Assembly: GCF_900176205.1 (NCBI RefSeq)
Contig: NZ_LT859959.1
Span: 6,221,001-6,285,000, forward strand
Direction: 5' to 3'
DNA from: Bradyrhizobium sp. ORS 285
Lineage (GTDB): Bacteria > Pseudomonadota > Alphaproteobacteria > Rhizobiales > Xanthobacteraceae
Length of the DNA: 64,000 nucleotides
Part shown: positions 43,744 to 52,126 of the stretch, one piece after another
How positions within the stretch are numbered: the stretch's first letter is position 1
Layout of the letters: the number at the start of each line of letters is the position of its first letter
Made by a program: the position numbers and the translations under genes
Notes under the pieces: model-generated
What the model was told of the DNA's origin: nothing
The model's input: the letters and a program-made list of their open reading frames with translations, nothing else
Databases searched by the model: none

Positions 43744-45216
43744 CTATGGTGACGACGCGACGCGGAAGCCCAAGGTCGGATGCCGGATGCGGCCATCGTA
43801 GCGATCGCGGCTTCCTGCGCGTGCCTCGGCCGAGCCGTTCTTCCACGAACCCGAGCGAATGACGCGCGCGAAACTGCCCTCTTCGAGCCAGGCCGAGCCG
43901 TCGGCCGGCGCGCCCTTGTAGTTCTTGTGCCAGGAGTCCGCGACCCACTGGCCGACGCCGCCGCCCATGTCGAACAATCCGAACGGGTTGGCCGGCACGC
44001 TGCCGATCTTCGGCGGCTGATCGGAGTCGGCATCGCTGCTGCCGTTGCAGCCTTTGCAGTTCGCCATGCCCGGACGCATGCGGTCGCCCCACCAATAGCG
44101 GGTGCGCTGGCCGCCACGCGCGGCGTATTCCCATTCGGCTTCGGTCGGGAGTCGAAACGACTTGCCGGTGGCTCTGGAGAGCCAGGCGAGATAGGCCTGG
44201 GTGTCGTCATAGCTCACATTGACGACCGGACGATCATCGGGCCCGGACGCGATGTCGGGGCAGCTTGCCGCCGCCACGCACTGCTTCCACTCGCCGACCG
44301 TCACGGGATGCTTGCCGAGCGAGAACGGCCGGATGCTGACCTGATGCGCCGGCTGCTCGGAATCGTCGTCGCCGCCCATCGAAAAGCTGCCGCCGGCGAT
44401 TGCGACCAACTCCGGCACGCGCAGCTTCGGCTCGGGCTCCGGCGCAGCGCGCGGCGGGGCCGCGGGCTCGGCAACCGGCGGAGCAACATCCACGCTCGCC
44501 GTTGGGCGCGGAGCGACGAAACTATTGGACGGCGGCCGTGAGCCGAGCGACGACTCCGGCGGCGGAGACGCCGTCTCCAGCGGAATGCGTCGCGGCGACG
44601 ATGGCGGCGCGCTGGAGAGCGCGTCGCGCTGCGTGCCGGACGAGCCTGTCCATCCAGGCGGCGGCTGAATCAGCAGCCTGATCTCGCGTAGCGGCAGCAG
44701 CACGCCGCCGAGAAAGACCACGCCGAGGACCAGAACGCCGACCGCGGCGCGGATCAGCGTCTTGCGAAATCCTGCCGATCTCGCGAGCAGCGAGCGCCAC
44801 CAACCGGCTTCCGCGGCGTCCTCATGATCGTCGTGGAGACTCTCCTCCCAGCGCTCAGTGAAGCCCGCCGCGGGCTCAGGAATGACGTGCGGACGCGCGG
44901 GGGCCACCGGCGGCGGTTCGTGCCCGGCCATCGCCTCGGGCTCGCCGGCCTCCCACTCGGGCTCGAGCGACTGCTCGAGCGCGCCGCACATCATCAGCAG
45001 CAAGCCGCCCTCGCTCTTGCCGGTCCAGCGCTCCTGCACCTCGGGGCACTCGACCTGGTCCTCGACGCTGAGGAAGCTCGGCGGGCGCATCGCACTGAGG
45101 GACACCTGCACCGTCCGGCCACAACGGCGGCACGCGACCGCACGGGAGTCCGACGGCAGGCTATCCTCGGCGAGCCGGGGCGCCCGCAGCCATTGCAACG
45201 CTGAAGTCTCGCTCAT
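43744..45216 (-). CDS. Membrane-anchored SUMF1-fold (FGE-like) protein with N-terminal zinc ribbon
   Basis: This 490-aa protein has a cysteine pair C29-x2-C32 (CRRCGR) near the N-terminus, one transmembrane helix at about 153-175, a Pro/Ser-rich stretch and a C-terminal SUMF1/FGE-sulfatase domain. In that domain I see GGSFSMGGDDDSEQPAHQV, HPVTVGEWKQC, RLPTEAEWEYAARGG, NPFGLFDMGGGVGQWVADSW and SGSWKNGSAEAR...LGFRVA. The two catalytic cysteines of true formylglycine-generating enzymes are not at their usual place (the segment reads SAEARAGSRDRY), so it is probably a binding or scaffolding fold. It lies 33 bp after the giant helicase-like gene and 7 bp before the DUF4399 gene. Confidence 0.85.
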   Translation of the reverse strand: MSETSALQWLRAPRLAEDSLPSDSRAVACRRCGRTVQVSLSAMRPPSFLSVEDQVECPEVQERWTGKSEGGLLLMMCGALEQSLEPEWEAGEPEAMAGHEPPPVAPARPHVIPEPAAGFTERWEESLHDDHEDAAEAGWWRSLLARSAGFRKTLIRAAVGVLVLGVVFLGGVLLPLREIRLLIQPPPGWTGSSGTQRDALSSAPPSSPRRIPLETASPPPESSLGSRPPSNSFVAPRPTASVDVAPPVAEPAAPPRAAPEPEPKLRVPELVAIAGGSFSMGGDDDSEQPAHQVSIRPFSLGKHPVTVGEWKQCVAAASCPDIASGPDDRPVVNVSYDDTQAYLAWLSRATGKSFRLPTEAEWEYAARGGQRTRYWWGDRMRPGMANCKGCNGSSDADSDQPPKIGSVPANPFGLFDMGGGVGQWVADSWHKNYKGAPADGSAWLEEGSFARVIRSGSWKNGSAEARAGSRDRYDGRIRHPTLGFRVASSP

Positions 45217-45249
45217 GCCATCCTCGCCTGGTTGGCCCGCCAACCCCGT

Positions 45250-48200
45250 TTACTGACCCCAGTTGGCGAAGGCGTCCTTGAACACGCGGTCGCCCTCGGT
45301 GCCCTTCTCGATCGACAGCAGCGCGCGCGTGCCGCCCTCGTAGACGATCGGGATGTCGAACCACTGCTTGCCCTTGAGCAGCATGAGGTTGCGCTTGGTG
45401 TCGACCTCGTTGGCGGACAGCGCCACCATGAAGAATTTCGGCGTCACCTTGGCTGTCTGCGTCACCAGCGCCGTACCGCGCTCGGCCTCCTCGCCCTTGA
45501 GGCCGATGCCGCGCAGGCTCGTCAGTCCGCTCAGCGCCTGATCCTGCCAGTCGAATTTGAGCTCCATCACATGGCTCGCCGGCATCTCCGTCTCGGCGTT
45601 CCGCCGCAGGGAGAGCGTGACCTTGGTGCCGTTCTCGATCTCGATCTCGCCCTTGATCGCGGGCGCCGCATCGACGCGCGGTCCCTTGCTCTGCTCGACC
45701 GACCACGTCACCTTGCCGGGATAGCGCTTGCCTTTCGGATCCTGCGGATCCTCGTAGTAGAGATAGGCCTGCGCGGGCGTGCTGACCGGAACGCTCATGC
45801 CGACGGTGGCGTGCTCCTCGGCCGCGGCCGTGACGACGGGCTTGCCGTCGGGCATGATCCGCTCGGCGCTAACCTTGCGCGCGCCCGGCTCGGCCGCGGG
45901 CAGCGTCGCAGCCGCTGTCGCATCGCTCAACGGCACCTGCAGCCATTCCGACGCACGCTGCCATGACACGGCCGCGCCGACGATCGCGAGCAACCCGGCG
46001 GCTGCGACCGCCATCACCCGCGGGCTCGGCAGACGACGGCGCGGCGCGGCCGTGGTTTCCGCGGCCTTGAACGCCACCGCAACGAGTGACGGATGGATCT
46101 TGGTCTCCTCGACAGGCGCAGCGGGCGCCGGCGTAACCGCCACCTCTGGCTTCGCCGGCTCTGCCGGCGCAACGCTCGCGGCCGGCAGCTCCACCACAAC
46201 TGCCGCAGGCTTCTCTTCGACCGGGCGCGGCGCGACCGGCTCGGGCGTGACGACGACCGGCGGCGCTTCGATCACTCTGACAGCGCGCAGTTCGCTCTTC
46301 TCAGGGCCGACCGTCTGCACCACGGGCGGCAGCGCAGGCGGTGTCGGCGGCACCACCGCGGGGACGATAACCTCGGCGGCAGGCACCCGCGGCGGACGCC
46401 GACGCAGCACGCGGATCTCGGGCGACGGCTTCACTGGCGTACTGTTGTCCGGCCGCTGCGGTGCCGCCCGGTTGCTCGCCTTGCCTGTGGGCGCGATGCC
46501 GTCCGCGCCGGAGCGGCGGGCCATCGAGAGATATTTCGCGACGGTGGCGATCTCCTCCTCGAGCGAATGTGTCGTGCTCACCGAGCGCGGCGCCGGACGC
46601 CGCGCGGCGGCAGGGCTCCGTGCCGGCTTCGCCGGCTCAGGCACGCGCATATCGGCAGGCTTGGAGATCTCAGCCATCCGCGGGGCCGGATCGACAGCCG
46701 CAGGCCGCGAGCGCAGCTCGATGATGCGATCCGGGAACAGGATCTCGGCGAGATCGCGCAACGATGCATCCGGCAGCAGCAGCCGCCGCAACGGCGATGG
46801 AATGCCCCGCAGCATCTTGGGATCGCTACGACCGACGGCGGCAGCGATCCGTCCGGCTGCGGTGAGCACGGCGTCGCGCCGTTCATCGCTGACCAGCACC
46901 TTGCGGGCACGCAGCATCGCCGTCAGCTCGCGCAGATCGGAGCGCGAGGCATGGTCGACGACCAAGAGATCGAAGGTGCCGATCCGTGCCGGCAGCAGCT
47001 CGGCGACACGCCAGGCGGGCATGATGTGGCAGGGGACGTCCTCGAGCCAGCCATCCAGCGACTTGCGCGCGGCGAAGCGCAGACGGCGGGCGCTCGGGCC
47101 GGAGCAGGCCTGAGCCATCTTCTGCATCGTATCGCTGAACCGCTTCAGCGATTGCCGGACGGCGCCGCTCGCATTCTGCGCAATGCCGAGCGACATGCGG
47201 GCGCTGATCACGGATTCGAACAGCGCGAGCGATCGCTTCTCCAGCCGCAGGCGTTGCGCGGCGAGATCATGCAGCAGCTGCCGCTCCTCGGGATTTTCGA
47301 TCCGCATCAGCACGGCCCAATTCCAGGCCGTCATCCATTCGGACAGCGTCTCTGCGTCCACCGCGCCGGGCGTCGCAACCGATCGCAGCCGATCGGCGAG
47401 CTTCGGTGCGCCGGCAGCGACGGCCAGCCGGCACGCCGTCCTGATCAGCTCGTAGTCTGCGCCGGCGGCGCGGATCTCGTCCATGGCCGCAACAATGCCA
47501 GCCCAGCGCGCTTCGAGCTCATGGGCCTCGGCTTCGGCATCGCCGACCCGCGAGAGCACGTCGGCCTGCACCGCGGCCGCGAGCTCGCCGGCGCCGGCAA
47601 ACAATTCGCCGAGACGCGCCAGCTCGACCAGCGGTCCGGAGACGCGCTTCATCACGCTCCGGATCGCCATGGCGAAGGCGATCGGCCGCTGCATGTCGGC
47701 CAGCATCGCGCTGACTTCTGCGTCCTGCATCGACAGCTTGCGGCAGGCGTCGACCACGTTGCGCATGGCGAGCGCTGCCGTCACGATGGCCGCGTCGACG
47801 CTCTTGACGATGCGCTCGAGGTCATCGAAGGCGCGCGCCGATTCCAGTTGCAGCACCGGGGCGTCGATCTTGGTCGCAATTGCCGTCCATCGCGACCGCA
47901 GCGTATGCAGCTCGTGCCGCCACAGCAGGAAACGCGCGACAACCTGCCAGTCTGCCGGCGCCTGCGGCGCCATCCCGTCCACCGTGATGGCCTCGACCGC
48001 GGCCTTCAAGGCGCGGCGCGACGGCGTGAAGCGCGCGAACGGCTTCTCACCGGCCGCGAGCCGCTCGACGACGCGGATCGCATCGCGCTTGGTGAAGGCC
48101 TCGACCGGCGCCTGCACCTGCCGCTTGGCGAACTCTGCACTGCGCGACAGCTGGAACGAGGCGTCGCGCGCCCAGGCCACGACCTTGTCGAGACCGGCCG

Positions 48201-50448
48201 GAGCGTCGGTCTTCCCGGCTCCGAGCGGCGACAGCTTTGCGAGCCAGCTTTCGTCGGCGATGGCGCGATGGCCGGCGGCGAGCGCATCGAGATCGGCCGC
48301 CAGGCGATCAGTGGCGTCCAGCCCGAAGGTCGCGATCGCGTCGAGCGCCAGATCCTCGTCACGGCCGTCCTCGGACGTCAGCGCCGCCTGCTGCCGTAGT
48401 TCGTCGTGCAGACGCAGGAGGGTCGCGGTGTCGGGCAGTGCGGAAGCCTCCGGCAACGCGTCGTCGATGTGCTTGAGGCGATCGCCCAGCCGCAGCCGGG
48501 CTTCGCGCGCCTTGTCGACCGCCACCACCACCGGGTCGCCGGCATCGAGCAGACGCTTCGGACGATCGACGAACCAGGCGTAGGAGTCCTGCGCGCCGAT
48601 CAGCCCTTCGAACAGCTCGAACGGCAGCTCCGGCACCGCGCCGGCCAGCCGCAGATGGCGCCGGACGATGTCGGAGATCTCATCGTCGAGCGATGCGATC
48701 TGAGTTCGCTTGGAGATGATGTCACGTTCGAGCCGGCCGATCTGGCCGACATGATCGCGCAGGTTCGTCGCCTCGACGATCGACTGCAACCGGCCCGCCA
48801 GCGCCTCGGCCTTCCTCAGCACCTCCTTGTCGGTGCCGGTCGAGCTGACGGTCAGCTCGCGAATGCCGGACGGCAGCTTCTGATGCAGCAGCGACAGCGC
48901 GGTCTCGTCCCTGGACACGACCAGCACCCGCGCGCCGAGCGCGAGATGATGGCAGACCACGTTGACGAGGGCGGCGATGCGATCCTCGCGCGCGCCCGAC
49001 TGAACGACCAAACCGTCGGCGCGGGAGAGCTCGCGCACGACCTCCGCATCCTCGGCAATTGGCGGCAGCGGGAAGAACAGATCGCCATGCTCGACGACAT
49101 CAGGCTTCGGCGCAGGCGCAAGGTCGATCGGACCGCCGACGATGCCCGAGAGCTGCCGGCGCGCATTGGCGTGCCCTCGCCCGTCCGGCTGTGCTACCAG
49201 CGCGCTGACCGCCGTCGACAGGCAGCATTCGGTTTGCGGCGCATGCTCGATCGCCGTCTTGAGGCGATCGATGTCGCGCAGCGCGAGGCTCTCCGGCCGG
49301 CGCCGCATTGCGATCAGCCAGCGGCCGGTCGCGATCTCCGCTTCAGCGTTGTCCGCAGCTTCCGGTTCGCGCGACGGCTTGCGGCCGCCTTGCGCGCCCG
49401 CGGCGCTTGCGATCTGCTCGAGGCTGATCGACGTGAACGGCGACAACTCGCCGCGCTCTTCGAGCGCATCGATCAGCCGATCGGACTGGCCGCGCAAGGC
49501 GAGCGCCGCGTCGGGCGCGACAGCATCGAGCGCCCTGAGATTGACGGTCGCGGCGACGAAGCGCGGCCGGACCCGGACCTCGGCATCGGGACGTTCGATG
49601 ATCTCGATCTCGACCGGACGCTCGAACAGCGGCAGCTCGCATTCGCGCCCGCTTTGTCGCCACGACGACAACGCGATGCCCCACATGATCTCCATCGCGC
49701 GGTCGGCCCGGATCGCGGCGGCCATCTCGCGCAGCCGCTGATGGACCGCCATGGTGCGGCGGCGCATGCGTTCTGTCTCGGCCCAGTCGCTCCAGCCGCC
49801 GTTGAGGTAGCGCTCGATGCGCTGAACCAGATCCGGACGCAGCTCCAGCCGCAGCCGGCCGGTCCAGGCGCCGAGCGTGCTGCCAGGCGAGAAATCCTCG
49901 GGCCGCGCATGACGGGCAAAGGTGAGACGGTTCTTCTCGATCTCGTCGACCGTGACCTGAATGCTCTCGCGCGGCGACGGACGCCGCTCCGGATCGGACG
50001 ACAGCTCGACCCAGACCTCGAGATCGGCATCGATGGCCGGCGGCTCGGTCGCAGCGAGCGCCTCGACGGCCAGCCATACCGGACCATCGACATCGAACGT
50101 GTTCAGCACGACCCCCGGAAGGCGCTCCAGCTCCTCGCGATCGAGGGTAAGGCCATGATCCTCGACGAACAGATGATCGGGTTGCCGCTCGGCAAGAGAT
50201 CTCTCGGAGCGAATGATCTCGGTCAGACTGCCGAGCACATCGCGCAGCGGCTCGACCGACGCCGCGGTCCCGAGGCCCTCGCTGATCTGCATGCCCCAGG
50301 AGTCCGGCGCCGCCTCGCTCTCCGGCGCGACGTACCCCGAAGCCCCGAGAGCGCCAAGCAGCCGCTTGCCGTGATCGGCTGAGACGAGCGACGCGGCGCG
50401 GTCGGTCGCCTTACCGTCATTCGGTCGCATGTGCACCGGATGGCTCAT
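45250..50448 (-). CDS. Giant protein: degenerate superfamily-1 helicase-like core with C-terminal transmembrane and extracytoplasmic domain
   Basis: This 1732-aa protein starts at ATG 50448 with GGGGAG upstream. The N-terminal 450 residues resemble the leading region of large DUF4011-type SF1 helicases (for example YLNGGWSDWAETERMRRRTM). Near residue 475 comes DGLVVQSGAREDRIAALVN followed by ALGARVLVVSRDETALSLLH: this aligns with the GLVVQGPPGTGKSxTIAN / RVLVxSxxxxAL pattern, but the Walker A lysine and Gly-rich loop are gone. Near 1163, FDLLVVDHASRSDL stands where the DEASQ Walker B box is expected. Between them lie long helical regions. From about 1260 the chain is Pro/Ala/Val-rich, with a transmembrane helix at about 1475-1495 (VMAVAAAGLLAIVGAAVSW) and a beta-rich C-terminal domain. 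It is unlikely to bind ATP. Function unknown. Confidence 0.8.
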   Translation of the reverse strand: MSHPVHMRPNDGKATDRAASLVSADHGKRLLGALGASGYVAPESEAAPDSWGMQISEGLGTAASVEPLRDVLGSLTEIIRSERSLAERQPDHLFVEDHGLTLDREELERLPGVVLNTFDVDGPVWLAVEALAATEPPAIDADLEVWVELSSDPERRPSPRESIQVTVDEIEKNRLTFARHARPEDFSPGSTLGAWTGRLRLELRPDLVQRIERYLNGGWSDWAETERMRRRTMAVHQRLREMAAAIRADRAMEIMWGIALSSWRQSGRECELPLFERPVEIEIIERPDAEVRVRPRFVAATVNLRALDAVAPDAALALRGQSDRLIDALEERGELSPFTSISLEQIASAAGAQGGRKPSREPEAADNAEAEIATGRWLIAMRRRPESLALRDIDRLKTAIEHAPQTECCLSTAVSALVAQPDGRGHANARRQLSGIVGGPIDLAPAPKPDVVEHGDLFFPLPPIAEDAEVVRELSRADGLVVQSGAREDRIAALVNVVCHHLALGARVLVVSRDETALSLLHQKLPSGIRELTVSSTGTDKEVLRKAEALAGRLQSIVEATNLRDHVGQIGRLERDIISKRTQIASLDDEISDIVRRHLRLAGAVPELPFELFEGLIGAQDSYAWFVDRPKRLLDAGDPVVVAVDKAREARLRLGDRLKHIDDALPEASALPDTATLLRLHDELRQQAALTSEDGRDEDLALDAIATFGLDATDRLAADLDALAAGHRAIADESWLAKLSPLGAGKTDAPAGLDKVVAWARDASFQLSRSAEFAKRQVQAPVEAFTKRDAIRVVERLAAGEKPFARFTPSRRALKAAVEAITVDGMAPQAPADWQVVARFLLWRHELHTLRSRWTAIATKIDAPVLQLESARAFDDLERIVKSVDAAIVTAALAMRNVVDACRKLSMQDAEVSAMLADMQRPIAFAMAIRSVMKRVSGPLVELARLGELFAGAGELAAAVQADVLSRVGDAEAEAHELEARWAGIVAAMDEIRAAGADYELIRTACRLAVAAGAPKLADRLRSVATPGAVDAETLSEWMTAWNWAVLMRIENPEERQLLHDLAAQRLRLEKRSLALFESVISARMSLGIAQNASGAVRQSLKRFSDTMQKMAQACSGPSARRLRFAARKSLDGWLEDVPCHIMPAWRVAELLPARIGTFDLLVVDHASRSDLRELTAMLRARKVLVSDERRDAVLTAAGRIAAAVGRSDPKMLRGIPSPLRRLLLPDASLRDLAEILFPDRIIELRSRPAAVDPAPRMAEISKPADMRVPEPAKPARSPAAARRPAPRSVSTTHSLEEEIATVAKYLSMARRSGADGIAPTGKASNRAAPQRPDNSTPVKPSPEIRVLRRRPPRVPAAEVIVPAVVPPTPPALPPVVQTVGPEKSELRAVRVIEAPPVVVTPEPVAPRPVEEKPAAVVVELPAASVAPAEPAKPEVAVTPAPAAPVEETKIHPSLVAVAFKAAETTAAPRRRLPSPRVMAVAAAGLLAIVGAAVSWQRASEWLQVPLSDATAAATLPAAEPGARKVSAERIMPDGKPVVTAAAEEHATVGMSVPVSTPAQAYLYYEDPQDPKGKRYPGKVTWSVEQSKGPRVDAAPAIKGEIEIENGTKVTLSLRRNAETEMPASHVMELKFDWQDQALSGLTSLRGIGLKGEEAERGTALVTQTAKVTPKFFMVALSANEVDTKRNLMLLKGKQWFDIPIVYEGGTRALLSIEKGTEGDRVFKDAFANWGQ

Positions 50449-51112
50449 CGTGCCGCTCCCCCTCTCAGCTGCGCCGCAACATCGGCTCGCGCTCGGCGAG
50501 AGGCTGACCGACAAGGACGGCCCTGACCGTGAGGATCACGGTGCGCCGGGCGATCGGAGCGTGGGTTCAGTCTGGACAAGCTTGCCTCGCTGCAACGTCT
50601 TGGAACTCCCGACTCGTTGCGGAGGCGTATGGCGAAGGTAGGTCACATCAATGACCCGACAGGTAGATGAATGTGACGATTGTCGATCTTGCGGGAAATT
50701 CGGGAAAAACTCCCGGACTACGCGCTGATGAGAATGGCCCGTAAGGAGCGGCTAGTCCTCAGGTTTTTAGTCAGCGCCGCGCTCGATCGCCGCAGCGTGC
50801 GCGTCACCTGCGCGAATACGGTAGAACATGTCTAAGAATACTTCTAACGCTCAAGAAGAAACATGCCGATCTGTGCCGAACATCCCATCTCCCCGCCGCT
50901 GCAGGGCTCATGCCCATGTTCGGCCATCGCCATGCCGCGGATGCGGCGGAGCCGCCGACCAGTGAGCCAAACGCCCGCCCGGTTGTGGATCGCAGTCGGC
51001 GGCGCGACTCCCGGCCGGCCGCTGCTTGAAACAGCAGAAAAGCTGAAGTAGCTGTTGTTTCAATCACAATAACGCCGTCCAGACGATCCCAGAGCGGTCG
51101 GTCCGGCCCTGC
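50449..51112. other. Divergent intergenic region
   Basis: 664 bp between the giant helicase-like gene and the divergent RND adaptor gene; short frames only. A small hairpin CGGGAAAAACTCCCG lies at 50701-50715. I see no convincing metal-responsive operator. Confidence 0.45.
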
Positions 51113-52126
51113 ATGGTTAGGCATCCGATGAGAGCTTTGGCCGCATGCGGTGTAATCCTGTTGGCACTGATTTCCGGGCCATGGAGCGGATATGCGCAGG
51201 CAGAGACGCCTGCGGCCGGAGGGCGTGAGCCTGCCACGGTGAAACTTTCCGCAACGCAGCAAAAGCAGATCGGATTGCAGACGGCGGTCCTGGCGGCGGA
51301 ATCGCATCCCGAACAAATCCGCGCCTATGGCACGGTGCTGGATGTTGCAAGGCTCACCGAGCTCACCAACAACTACGCCAACGCCCAGGCCCAGTTGCAG
51401 ACCGCGCAAGCCAGGCTGGAGGTTGCGAGGCTCGCCTACGAGCGCGCGCGCGATCTCGTGCAATCGGCGGCGATGCCGAAGAAGGATGCCGAAGCCGCCG
51501 AAGGCACGTTCCGGACCGACCAGGCCGCCCTCGCCGCGGCGGACTCGCAGGTCAAGACATTGATGGCCACCGCGCGGCAGGAATGGGGCGCGGTGATCGG
51601 ACGGGGGATCATCGAGCGCTCGCCGCAAGTGGTGCAACTGATCGAGCGCGAGCAGCTGCTGGTTCAGGTCACGCTGCCACCGGGCGTAACCCTCGCCGAA
51701 CCGCCGCGTTTCGCGCTCGCGCAGGCGCCGACGCGGAGCGTCAACATCGATCTGCGCTATTTGTCGCCAGCGACCCGGACCGACCCGCGCATCCAGGGCG
51801 TGAGCTATTACTTCGTCGCAGGCGGCGACAGCGGATTGTTGCCCGGCATGAACACGACGGCTTATGTCCCGTCGGGGAAATCCTATGACGGCGTCTTCGT
51901 CGAGGATACCGCCATCGTGCAGTGGCAGGGTCGGGCCTGGGTCTATCTGCGCGCCGGACCCGAGACCTTCAAGCGCCACCCGATCCGCACCGATCAGCCG
52001 GTCTCCGACGACGACTATGTGGTGCAGGACATCCCCCCGGGCTCCGAGCTCGTGATGCGCGGCGCGCAGGTGCTGTTGTCGGAAGAAGCCAAGAGCGAGC
52101 TGCGCGGCGGCGGCGACGATGATTGA
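51113..52126 (+). CDS. RND efflux periplasmic adaptor (MFP family)
   Basis: This 337-aa protein has a signal peptide (RALAACGVILLALISGPWSG) and the adaptor core: VKLSATQQKQIGLQTAVLAA, an alpha-hairpin made by LTNNYANAQAQLQTAQARLE and AYERARDLVQ, and membrane-proximal beta domains. The C-terminus ends in an acidic GGGDDD. It should link the RND pump encoded next (8-bp overlap) to an outer-membrane channel; no TolC-type gene is in the window. The Met at 51128 is an equally good start. Confidence 0.83.
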   Translation: MVRHPMRALAACGVILLALISGPWSGYAQAETPAAGGREPATVKLSATQQKQIGLQTAVLAAESHPEQIRAYGTVLDVARLTELTNNYANAQAQLQTAQARLEVARLAYERARDLVQSAAMPKKDAEAAEGTFRTDQAALAAADSQVKTLMATARQEWGAVIGRGIIERSPQVVQLIEREQLLVQVTLPPGVTLAEPPRFALAQAPTRSVNIDLRYLSPATRTDPRIQGVSYYFVAGGDSGLLPGMNTTAYVPSGKSYDGVFVEDTAIVQWQGRAWVYLRAGPETFKRHPIRTDQPVSDDDYVVQDIPPGSELVMRGAQVLLSEEAKSELRGGGDDD

